The position numbers and the translations under genes were made by a program. From Clostridia bacterium (GTDB lineage Bacteria > Bacillota > Clostridia > Christensenellales > Aristaeellaceae): 63,210 nt of DNA. Under the pieces are notes generated by a model, which was not told where the DNA came from, ran no database searches, and was given only the letters and a program-made list of their open reading frames with translations. Below, in pieces: positions 52,001-59,150 of the stretch (position 1 is its first letter; every line of letters starts with the position of its first letter). The stretch lies in the NCBI GenBank assembly GCA_017460395.1, contig JAFUBA010000106.1, positions 1 to 63,210 on the forward strand, read 5' to 3'.

Positions 52001-52635
52001 AGCTGAATAGTCAGATCAAATCTCTTGGCAATGTAAACGTATCGGCTGTCGATGCATATGAAGAGACGAAGGCTCGCTATGATGATCTTATGGCGCAGCA
52101 GAACGATCTGAAAAAAGCTGAGGAGGATCTGAGACAGCTGATTGATCAGCTGATTCAGGAAATGAAGACAACCTTTGTTCAGAATTTTTCCATTCTTCAG
52201 GGATATTTTACTGAAACCTTTGAACGACTCTTTGGTGGAGGACATGCAGAACTCTCTTTGACCGATCCGGAAGATCCGCTGAACTGTGGCATCGAAGTGA
52301 ATGCACAGCCGCCAGGAAAAAAACTTCAGCTTCTTTCACTTCTTTCAGGCGGCGAGAGAGCGCTGACAGCCATTGCCATCCTGTTTGCTATGCTCAAACT
52401 GAAGCCCACACCTTTCTGCATTCTCGATGAGATTGAAGCAGCCCTGGATGATGCTAATATTGGTTATTATGCTGACTACCTGAAAGAATACAGCAAAGAT
52501 ACCCAATTTGTCGTCATAACCCACAGAAAGGGTACAATGGAACGCTGCAACTCACTGTTTGGTGTTGCTATGGAAGAACAGGGCGTCAGTAAAATGGTCT
52601 CGGTATCACTGCAGGATTACAGTGAGAATATGTGA
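49063..52635 (+). CDS. smc: Chromosome segregation protein SMC
   Basis: The condensin ATPase that loads near the origin at ParB-parS and aligns the chromosome arms. The 1190 residues have the N-terminal head (RLKKLVLYGFKSFATRTEI, Walker A GPNGSGKSN), two long coiled coils, the hinge at about 500-670 (GGALQNIVTTDEETAKIL), and the C-terminal head with signature LLSGGERALTAIAILFA and Walker B CILDEIEAALDD. The start is a GTG (49063) with AGGAGG six bases upstream. Its G+C content drops along the gene. rnc and ftsY, its usual neighbours, are absent; it sits directly left of the origin-like gap. Confidence 0.97.
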   Translation: MRLKKLVLYGFKSFATRTEIVFGSGITGIVGPNGSGKSNIADAVRWVLGEQSAKTLRGASMSDVIFNGTQKRKPLNYCEVSLVFDNEDKKLSSDFSEIAVTRRVYRSGDSEYFMNQSSCRLKDVIDLFRDTGIGKEGYSIIGQGRIDEILSRKSEDRRLIFEEAAGIVKYKARKEEADRKLDHTLENASRIDDILEELAKQLKPLAKQSEDARKYLAWYNELKTLEINLFLVKTDRNQKKISELAQQLAEIQAMLDTHTQHLQDKNIRRDEIQQEIEALDEQLLQDRAELDEVNQTLHQSEVSLRALRVRMESRKENQLSIENEKKRTLMQLEEMCSEEKSVRSELSEQDQRIEDAQQVLSQLDAQLQVLLDAYDAASLALTEHKNSIIRAMNRASSVQNDQTRLITMRDQMNHRLEEMQSSLTQLTDKQDELEHSLEEASEQTNVEEKKLLDLQEAYTGLAHRLEQLSEQVQEKRRVYDILSRDYQSALSRHKVLEELTREMEGYAHSVRDAISYAKDHQVKGVHGVLAQLISVPEKLETALDMALGGALQNIVTTDEETAKILIDYLRNQKKGRATFLPISSIRSRTLNQEERKVLHLPGCLGIASELISYDRTYQGIMENLLGRTLIADNLEHGIAIMRQGRHAFRLVTLAGDVMHSGGSMTGGSVQSKAVNLLGRQREIKDLEQTISSKKEEMDRIQSELATLHDSREQMRTQLSDSGENIHQQEILLARENDRCEHARISLEDHLSQIDMTREAIIQLQDSIDSVEQQLAETEKAGKTEETTQEEMEVKTHELEKDLSEKQATLDQTKEQKLQQTLMLSDLKSQSKLIHNNLSHILDEIHRMEKENEERLEHLRQIDAQMTEDQNAEKELEQIQAAQTEKQHQQEDIVKGKEDQRSKIQGSLRSLLSEIDQLHDQESNCQQQFHRLEISKNRAESEQKSLEEKIWSSYELTYGTAEPFRQSESFSEPAYEKRCKELNSQIKSLGNVNVSAVDAYEETKARYDDLMAQQNDLKKAEEDLRQLIDQLIQEMKTTFVQNFSILQGYFTETFERLFGGGHAELSLTDPEDPLNCGIEVNAQPPGKKLQLLSLLSGGERALTAIAILFAMLKLKPTPFCILDEIEAALDDANIGYYADYLKEYSKDTQFVVITHRKGTMERCNSLFGVAMEEQGVSKMVSVSLQDYSENM

Positions 52636-53128
52636 AAAGCTTTTCTCTTTTTCCTCAGTCATTCCTCTCGGCACCTTATTTTACTACCTTTTCTTATCCA
52701 CATCTGTGAATTCACAGCCTGTGATCATTGTGGATAATGTGCTAAGGTGATGATGACATCTCTTTATTCTTCCCATATGTTTTGTTTTTCATTATTCATG
52801 TTTATCTAGAATTATATTGAATTTATTTCACATGTATTTTAAAATTATTTTATTATGGTAATATCTTTAATTTATTTACATTTCCTCTTTGTGAATATTT
52901 CTTCATCACTGTGAAATAATACGTCATGTATTCACATGTTTTTCCTTCAGGAAAATCCTTGTATTTCTTCATTTTTCGTGTTTTTCACAGTTTGCACACT
53001 CCCTACTTCTTTTCCGTCTATCTTATATAAATATATCATGCTTATCCTCGTGCGCACCCTGTCCGGATCACGATCTGAAAATAGTAATTGTGAACCGGAT
53101 AACCTATTCGTGATTCGGAGATGATACA
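52636..53128. other. Probable oriC: AT-rich DnaA-box region between smc and dnaN
   Basis: A 493-base non-coding gap with two perfect DnaA boxes in inverted orientation, TTATCCACA (52694-52702) and TGTGGATAA (52729-52737), flanking a perfect palindrome CTGTGAATTCACAG (52704-52717). Looser matches to TTWTNCACA include TTTTTCACA (52981) and near matches TATTTCACA, GTATTCACA and their complements through 52800-53000, next to a strongly AT-rich stretch (about 52790-52920) that could unwind. Position before dnaN and near parS sites agrees with an origin. dnaA itself is not here. Confidence 0.75.
52694..52737. promoter_or_regulatory. Inverted pair of consensus DnaA boxes around a 14-bp palindrome
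   Basis: Box one TTATCCACA on plus at 52694-52702, box two on minus at 52729-52737, with CTGTGAATTCACAG between them. Both boxes match the consensus exactly. Confidence 0.85.
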
Positions 53129-54238
53129 ATGTACTTTGTTGCAAATGTTCAAGACCTGAATGATTCACTCAATAATGTCACAAAAGCACTCGCTGCTCGT
53201 GCGACAAATCAGATTCAGGAAGGCGTACTGATTGAGACTATAGAAAATGGTGTCATTCTGACATGTACAGATGGGAAGCTTTCCATTCAGTCAACCATCG
53301 TGGCAAATGTTCAGGAGCATGGAAGTATTGTTTTGCCTGGTAAACTTCTTACTGAACTTGTTCGAAAACTGCCGCTGGGAAATGTGACGATGCAGACACA
53401 AAGCAATCGCCAGACATCCATCATATGCGGAAATTCCAGAAGTAATATTTCTGGTATGAATCCGATTGACTTCCCGGAGATGAATGAAATCATTCCTAAT
53501 TTCTCTGTGAAGATTTCACAGGCAAAACTGAAACGCATGGTCAGTAAAGTGACATTTGCGATTGCTGTGGAGGATCCTAGACTTGTACTGACCGGATGTC
53601 TTCTGGAAGTAAGTGAAAATTACGTCAAAGTTGTCGCACTTGACGGATATCGTATGGCAATCCAGGAATTGGATCAGAAATTCCAGGTGCCGGAGAATTC
53701 AGTTTACAAGGCTGTCATTCCTGGGCGGGTCATGAATGAACTGAGCAAAATACTGACAGATGACGATGCTGAATGTGAACTGCTTTTCGATAAAAAGAAT
53801 CTGAGAGTCATTTTTGGAAACAATGTGATGACCACAGTCCTGCTGGTCGGCGACTATGTAGATTATGTCAAAATCACTCCGAAGAATTTCAAATCTTCTG
53901 TGAAGGTCAACAAAGCAAATCTTCAGGAAGCTATTGACCGTGTAAGTCTTGTAGCAAGGGAGAGTAAATCTAATCTGATTACTTTCCAGATTTCCTCCAA
54001 TGTAATGAATATCAGCGCGAATTCATCTCTTGGTGATATGAATGAGGATTTGAATATCTCATTGAATGGAGATCCCATCACGATTTCGTTTAATTATAAA
54101 TATTTGAATGATGCTATAAGAAATATTGACGATGAAATAATTTTTATGAATTTCTCTTCAAACGTAAGTCCATGCGTCATTGTAAAGGAAGACAGAAAAG
54201 ATTATCTCTATCTCATACTGCCTGTCAGGATTGCCTGA
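53129..54238 (+). CDS. dnaN: DNA polymerase III beta subunit (sliding clamp)
   Basis: The 369-residue ring clamp of three similar domains. Typical segments are YFVANVQDLNDSLNNVTKAL, GVLIETIENGVILTCTDGKLS, LVLTGCLLEV and the C-terminal end YLILPVRIA. The protein is ordinary. The gene follows the DnaA-box region with no dnaA before it and is followed by recF after 34 bases. The S4-domain gene yaaA, commonly between them in Bacillota, is missing. Confidence 0.96.
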   Translation: MYFVANVQDLNDSLNNVTKALAARATNQIQEGVLIETIENGVILTCTDGKLSIQSTIVANVQEHGSIVLPGKLLTELVRKLPLGNVTMQTQSNRQTSIICGNSRSNISGMNPIDFPEMNEIIPNFSVKISQAKLKRMVSKVTFAIAVEDPRLVLTGCLLEVSENYVKVVALDGYRMAIQELDQKFQVPENSVYKAVIPGRVMNELSKILTDDDAECELLFDKKNLRVIFGNNVMTTVLLVGDYVDYVKITPKNFKSSVKVNKANLQEAIDRVSLVARESKSNLITFQISSNVMNISANSSLGDMNEDLNISLNGDPITISFNYKYLNDAIRNIDDEIIFMNFSSNVSPCVIVKEDRKDYLYLILPVRIA

Positions 54239-54272
54239 TCACTGTAATGTGATATGCGGGTAGAAAAGAAAT

Positions 54273-55448
54273 ATGAAAATTGATCAGATCAATTTATATC
54301 ATTTCCGAAATTACGAGTCTCTTCAGTTTTCTCCAGATGAAGGAGTTAATCTCCTGTATGGTTCTAATGGAAGTGGAAAAACGAATATCTTAGAAGCAAT
54401 TCATTATTGTGCTTTGGGACGAAGTCACAGAACCAATTCAGATCGAGATGTCATTTTGCAGGATCAGGATACTGGTGCTTGTGGCGTAAAGGTCACAAAA
54501 GAACATGGACAGGTAGACATTGCGACTAAGTTTTATAAAAATGAGCATCAAAGTAAGCAATATTTTATTCAGAGGAAAAAGGTCAGTCGATCATCTGATC
54601 TGATGGGTAATCTGAATATAGTCATTTTTTCTCCTGAAGATCTGATGCTCATTCGAGAAGGTCCACAGCTTCGAAGAAGATATTTAGATATGATGATTTC
54701 ACAGGTGAATTCGTCATACTATCTATCTCTTCAGAATTATCAGAAAGCACTGATGCAGAGAAATGCTCTTTTGAAAGAGAGTAAGAAGAACAATATTCAA
54801 TTAAACGATTTATATGAATCATTTGAAAATCAGATTGCAATATCGTCTTCTATTATCATTCCAGAACGCCGAAAAATGATTCAAAGAATTCAGAATATTT
54901 CTAAAGATATATATATAAATATAAGCCGTACTAATTTTGAATGCTTTGATCTTTCATACTCATCTTGCTGTGACGCTGATAATGATCAAATTGAAAAAAA
55001 AATACAAAATCAGTTATATCAAGATCGAGAAATGGACATTATGAGAGGATTTACATCTCATGGCGTGCACAGGGAAGATATTCTGATTAGGTTAAATGGA
55101 AAAGACATGAAGCTCTTTGCATCTCAGGGACAGATGAGAACAGCTGCACTGAGTATGAAATTAGCTCAAATACAAATCTTTTATGATATTACGAAGGAAT
55201 ATCCTGTTTTGCTATTAGATGATGTCATGAGTGAACTCGATATGACACGTCGAACACAATTAATTGATTCTTTTAAGCATTTACAGACATTTATCACATG
55301 TACGGATGAAAGTGATTTTGATTCAGACATTAAAAGAGCTGTATTCCATGTAATAAAAAATGAACAACAACTTGGATATCTAGATATTCATGCAGAAATC
55401 AAGAAGAATGATAAAAGTGAGTATGTAGACGAACCAGATTTCTCCTGA
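54273..55448 (+). CDS. recF: DNA replication and repair protein RecF
   Basis: ABC-type ATPase of the recombination mediator RecFOR. The 391 residues have MKIDQINLYHFRNYESLQF, Walker A GSNGSGKTNILEAIHYC, ABC signature region FASQGQMRTAALSMKLAQI and Walker B LLLDDVMSELD. A C-terminal tail of about 25 polar residues exceeds most RecFs. The gene is AT-rich. It ends directly before parS site 1. gyrB, which usually follows, is not in the window. Confidence 0.95.
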   Translation: MKIDQINLYHFRNYESLQFSPDEGVNLLYGSNGSGKTNILEAIHYCALGRSHRTNSDRDVILQDQDTGACGVKVTKEHGQVDIATKFYKNEHQSKQYFIQRKKVSRSSDLMGNLNIVIFSPEDLMLIREGPQLRRRYLDMMISQVNSSYYLSLQNYQKALMQRNALLKESKKNNIQLNDLYESFENQIAISSSIIIPERRKMIQRIQNISKDIYINISRTNFECFDLSYSSCCDADNDQIEKKIQNQLYQDREMDIMRGFTSHGVHREDILIRLNGKDMKLFASQGQMRTAALSMKLAQIQIFYDITKEYPVLLLDDVMSELDMTRRTQLIDSFKHLQTFITCTDESDFDSDIKRAVFHVIKNEQQLGYLDIHAEIKKNDKSEYVDEPDFS

Positions 55449-55456
55449 CAGAAAAA

Positions 55457-55472
55457 TGTTTCACGTGAAACA
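55457..55472. promoter_or_regulatory. parS site 1 (ParB/Spo0J binding)
   Basis: The perfect 16-bp palindrome TGTTTCACGTGAAACA matches the parS consensus. Extra symmetry (ACAGAAAAA ... TTTTTCTGT) makes a long hairpin that can also terminate recF, nine bases after its stop. Confidence 0.95.
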
Positions 55473-55679
55473 TTTTTCTGTTTCATCTATCTATATTTCA
55501 TTCATGTCATAAGATTATTTTGAATATACATAAAAATCTTATAACCTTCATTCAGAGGTAGAATGAAAGGAATATCCGGTAGTGTAACAAAGAGTAAAAA
55601 ACTCCAGACATTACAATATGATATCCTCGCAATCTATAAAGGAATATACAGATCTTATCAGAAATAAAAGATAAACTCC

Positions 55680-55945
55680 TTTCAATATTGAAGTAAAATT
55701 CATAACACGTAGATTTTATTCTGGAGTATCGACAAAAGGTAATATATGGTGTTATGAGGATTAAAAATGGAGATCACTAGAATATTTCAAAGTTGAATAT
55801 GTAAAATGATGGAATAATGGTTTATCCGGGATTATGTGCACATAAAGATGAAGATAAATCCGAGCAAAAGTGTATCTACGAATTTGTACCGTATAATAAA
55901 TATTCTGATATTATTCTATGGCTCTTGTGTCTAAACTGTGGGTAA
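55680..55945 (+). pseudogene. Possible decayed coding remnant
   Basis: Plus-strand reading-frame blocks broken by stops can be strung together: PFNIEVKFITRRFYSG and GNIWCYED, then KWRSLEYFKVEYVK, then a shift to MVYPGLCAHKDEDKSEQKC ending ILWLLCLNCG. The pieces read as plausible protein but no family is recognised. The end runs into the left inverted repeat of the element at 55933. The upstream stretch 55473-55679 shows nothing recognisable. Confidence 0.3.
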
Positions 55946-56418
55946 AATGATTAGATCATTGCAGCCGAATCTCGCTCCGCGGCGTTTTTTCCCAAGCGCT
56001 ACACTTTTGACATCGAGAGATCTTCTGCTATAGCTGTATGATGGCTTTCTTCTTGCTGCAAACACTTGACAGCTCCTATGCGGATCATGGGATGATCTTT
56101 ATCGACTACACCATACGAAAACCCATAAAGAAAATAAGGTGTGGTCGAACGGCTGATGATATGATCCGTATGTAATCCGTCAAGTGCCTGCTTTGGCGTC
56201 ATTACCTGAAGAAGATAGCCGGCCTCCCACAACCTCCGAAGCTGCCCTTGGCGTGTTTGAGTGCATTTATCCATTCCGCCTTCTAGGGCCCTAATCCCCA
56301 TAAGACTTGAGCATAAACGCTTGTTGCTCTTTGGCTGGTTCGTGGTGTGTTACGTCACATATAATCTTATGCACATTGTATTTTTTATTGACATAGCTCT
56401 GAGGTTTACCCACAGTTT
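55933..56418. mobile_element. 486-bp putative non-autonomous element with 14-bp terminal inverted repeats
   Basis: AAACTGTGGGTAAA at 55933-55946 is perfectly repeated in inverse orientation at 56405-56418. The inside is clearly richer in G+C than both flanks and carries the minus-strand frame 55999-56301. No flanking target duplication was recognised, and no transposase motif is visible, so it could be a MITE-like or internally deleted insertion sequence, or a chance repeat in decayed DNA. Confidence 0.5.
55999..56301 (-). CDS. Hypothetical protein or transposase fragment inside the 486-bp element
   Basis: A 100-residue frame (or about 91 from the second ATG, MDKCTQTRQGQLRRLWEAGY). It is of higher G+C than its surroundings and ends HHTAIAEDLSMSKV about 50 bases from one inverted repeat, the layout of a transposase remnant. 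No catalytic motif or family recognised. Whether it is expressed is doubtful. Confidence 0.35.
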   Translation of the reverse strand: MGIRALEGGMDKCTQTRQGQLRRLWEAGYLLQVMTPKQALDGLHTDHIISRSTTPYFLYGFSYGVVDKDHPMIRIGAVKCLQQEESHHTAIAEDLSMSKV

Positions 56419-56747
56419 TGGCAGAAGACCCTATTCTATAGGATGCAAGATGTATAGGATAAGTTACGAAGGAATTTCTTGGCACGCGGTAACTAATAGA
56501 AGCACAATCAATGATTTACGAGGATATGATTTAGAAGTACATTCTGAAGATCAAAGGAAAAAAGTCTCCTTGAATAGGTGGATAGAAGTCAAGAATCGGG
56601 TGAAACAAGCATTGAGATAAAAAAGTATGCGGAGGAGTTTATTGAAAGTAAAGGTGAGGCTGATGGTGATAACAAAAATGTTTCACGTGAAACATTTTAA
56701 CCACAGACTCCCTAAATAATTAGGTAATAGTTCGATTCACCTTTGCG
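56419..56747. other. Decayed intergenic stretch with parS site 2
   Basis: Between the 486-bp element and the transposase remnant. Short plus-strand blocks such as VSLNRWIEVKNRVKQALR, and in another frame KYAEEFIESKGEADGDN, could be relics of a gene, but no family is recognised. The only firm feature is parS at 56679. Confidence 0.4.
56679..56694. promoter_or_regulatory. parS site 2
   Basis: A second perfect TGTTTCACGTGAAACA, 1222 bases to the right of site 1 and 54 bases beyond the end of the truncated transposase. Confidence 0.95.
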
Positions 56748-57797
56748 TCAATATGTGTGACTGATAAGTTTTGAAATATCCCCGGGCATATTCACACCCA
56801 TTTCGGTCATCATATCTGAATTCTTCTTCGTTGTTACAGCGATATACCATTTCTTGTCTTTATGTTGTGATAGCTTCAATCTTCCTGCTTTTGCCAAGCA
56901 TTCCTTGATGGACATATGCTTTACGTAATCTGAGCACGTACGCATCTTTGCTACAAATGCAGATTTGACTTGTCCAAATGTAGTAGTCAAGAAGGATAAT
57001 CCCTGCATTGCGGCATAATCCTGTTCATGCAAACCGCAGAAATGAATCGTATTCTCTACAAAGTTGTAATGAGTTTCGATTCCCCATCGCTTTTTGTATC
57101 CACAATAGGTCTTTTTTGCGACATCCTCTGCTTTGACATAGTTTGTTCTGAGAATAATAATCCCGAATTTAGGGCCGAGTTCTTCCAATTTCTCGAGAGT
57201 ATGATTGGAATCCATCCCGAGCTGTGAGCGGAATTCTGCAACCATCTTGTCGTGCATATCTGAATCACGGTACATAATGACTAGATCGTTTGGATACTGC
57301 GAGCGTCTGAATGGCCGTCCTTGGCGCCTTTTTGGTTTCTGATCAGTACCTTCGCATTTGGCTACCTCTTCCTGGTACTGTCTTTCTGCTTCTTCATCCA
57401 GAACTTTCTGATGCAGATCCTCCAGTTCCTTTACGGTTGATATGCGATAAAGAATTACGTCTTTTTGGACGACTCCATTTTCATCTTCCTTCTCGTAAGT
57501 AAAGCTGCTTGTAAATGTAAGATTGCGATAGAATTCCTTACTGATCACCGTGTTTTCTGGCACAGGAATAATGAAATGCTTCTCGTTCGCTCTGTACAGT
57601 CCAATATCCTCTTCAGAATAGAAACCCATATCAATAAGAAAGCATGTCTTTTGGGGAAAGTCATATGTTGTAAGCAAATCCTTGACGGAGGATTTATCAG
57701 GTAAGCCACCCTCATATGTCTTGGATGCCAGTAAACAGCAATTTTCTAAATCATAAGCCTGAAGAAGGTTCACCTGTGTATAGTGAAAAAATGATCC
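56748..57797 (-). pseudogene. Truncated IS4/IS1634-type transposase
   Basis: About 350 residues of the C-terminal part of a DDE transposase. The second catalytic Asp is in CFLIDMGFYSEEDIGLY, and the YREK-like motif with the Glu is in YKKRWGIETHYNFVENTI. The N-terminal DNA-binding region and first Asp are missing: in frame, a TAG at 57798-57800 lies just before GSFFHYTQ. A GTG at 57771-57773 could start translation, but the product would be inactive. No terminal inverted repeats were recognised. parS sites 2 and 3 flank it closely. Confidence 0.8.
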
Positions 57798-57822
57798 CTA
57801 CAAATATTCGAATAATATAAAA

Positions 57823-57838
57823 TGTTTCACGTGAAACA
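57823..57838. promoter_or_regulatory. parS site 3
   Basis: A third perfect TGTTTCACGTGAAACA, 22 bases before the start codon of the metallo-beta-lactamase-fold gene and 26 bases past the truncated edge of the transposase. Confidence 0.95.
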
Positions 57839-57859
57839 TAACAAAATGAGGAAAAAAAC

Positions 57860-58702
57860 ATGATATCGATGAATAAGGTTAAAATAAAGTACTATCATCA
57901 TAGTGGATTTTCTTGTTCAGTAAATGATGAAATCCTACTCGTATTTGATTATTGGTTAGGACAATATCAAGAACTTGATAGTAATATACGAATTACAGAA
58001 GAATATTTATCTCAATATCAACAAGTATATGTGTTTGTTTCACATAGTCATCCGGATCATTATGACGAAATAATATATACATGGAGACATCCCAAAATAC
58101 ATTATATTATTTCATCAGATATACAGAATCCATTAATTGGACGTAAGATTAATCCTGATCAATTTATACGGTTGGATGATGAAATAACAGTAAATACATA
58201 TGAATCAACTGACTTAGGTGTAGCATATAGTGTAACAATAAAAGGAATTCATATATTTCATGCTGGTGATTTAAATATGTGGCATTGGAGAGAAGAATCT
58301 TCACCGACAGAAATACAAGAAGCAGAAAATGAATTTAAAAGGATATGTAATAAAATTAAAGAACCAATAGATATAGCCTTTTTCCCTGTAGATCCAAGAC
58401 AAGGTCAGTTATTTGAAGCGGGTGCAAACTATTTTCAAATGAATATAAAGCCAAAAGTGATGATTCCAATGCATTTTTGGAATAAGAAAGAAATGATCAT
58501 AGATTACGCAAAAAAGAATAGAAATAGAATAACAGAGATAATACCAATGGTGAATAGTGGAGAAACAATCATGATCTGTATATATCAAGATGGATATATG
58601 CTCATAGAAAAAGATAATCAGGATGAAAAACAAAATATACGTAATAAGATGAATGATCCGTTCAACAACACAGATCAACCAGTAAATCTCGATAGATTAT
58701 AA
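57860..58702 (+). CDS. Metallo-beta-lactamase-fold hydrolase (UlaG-like)
   Basis: The 280-residue protein has the metal motif SHSHPDHYD (His62, His64, Asp66, His67), GIHIFHAGDLN and MIPMHFW, as in UlaG-type MBL-fold proteins. The substrate is unknown. It is among the most AT-rich genes here (17 G+C in the 60 bases 58141-58200), distinct from gap just to the right. A ribosome binding site GAGGA is seven bases upstream. parS site 3 lies directly in its promoter area. Confidence 0.8.
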   Translation: MISMNKVKIKYYHHSGFSCSVNDEILLVFDYWLGQYQELDSNIRITEEYLSQYQQVYVFVSHSHPDHYDEIIYTWRHPKIHYIISSDIQNPLIGRKINPDQFIRLDDEITVNTYESTDLGVAYSVTIKGIHIFHAGDLNMWHWREESSPTEIQEAENEFKRICNKIKEPIDIAFFPVDPRQGQLFEAGANYFQMNIKPKVMIPMHFWNKKEMIIDYAKKNRNRITEIIPMVNSGETIMICIYQDGYMLIEKDNQDEKQNIRNKMNDPFNNTDQPVNLDRL

Positions 58703-58706
58703 GATA

Positions 58707-58736
58707 TGTGGAAAACGTTGTGAAAAATGTGAAAAA
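58707..58736. promoter_or_regulatory. Cluster of three relaxed DnaA-box-like sequences
   Basis: TGTGGAAAA (58707-58715), TGTGAAAAA (58719-58727) and TGTGAAAAA (58728-58736), all on minus as TTTTCCACA or TTTTTCACA, fit TTWTNCACA. In AT-rich DNA such loose matches arise easily; the tight head-to-tail spacing is what makes them notable. Confidence 0.35.
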
Positions 58737-59068
58737 CATAGATATGCAAGATGATATTCAAATGCATAAAATGAATTTAACTAAATGAATATCATTAATT
58801 GCGGAAAGCGTTACAACTCATTATAAAGTGAGGTTAACAACCTATCCATCTTGAAAAATGTGGAATAAAGTCAATAAAATAGACGTAAATAATAAATCGT
58901 ATACGATGTAAAGTAATCGATTAGGATGTATCATAAGAACGCCGTGAACATTTCTGAGAATATTGAATAAGGTAATGTAATAATAATATTGCATAAATAA
59001 TTCAAATAATTTATAATTACAATAAAATATAAATACAAAAGTGAACATAAAAAAGTAATGAGTGACTA

Positions 59069-59097
59069 TTGCAAAATACAATATGATTCAGTAAAAT
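59069..59097 (+). promoter_or_regulatory. Promoter of gap
   Basis: TTGCAA (59069-59074), 17-base spacer, TAAAAT (59092-59097), 53 bases before the start codon. Confidence 0.65.
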
Positions 59098-59150
59098 ACC
59101 CAAGACGGTACATTCTTATGGAAAGTGCCGAAAAGAAGGAGGTCATTCCA

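Larger units (their letters stand above)
58703..59150. other. AT-rich 448-base gap between the MBL-fold gene and gap
   Basis: Contains a run of three DnaA-box-like sequences at 58707-58736 and the gap promoter at 59069-59097. The 58740-59060 stretch is strongly AT-rich without a convincing gene or terminator. Confidence 0.6.

Noticed and set aside
55937-56414. TGTGGGTAA/TTACCCACA as additional DnaA boxes
   Set aside because: One mismatch each, and both are better explained as parts of the 14-bp terminal inverted repeats.
56261-56620. 119-codon plus-strand frame
   Set aside because: It runs across the inverted-repeat boundary of the 486-bp element and antisense to another frame; no family or ribosome binding site.
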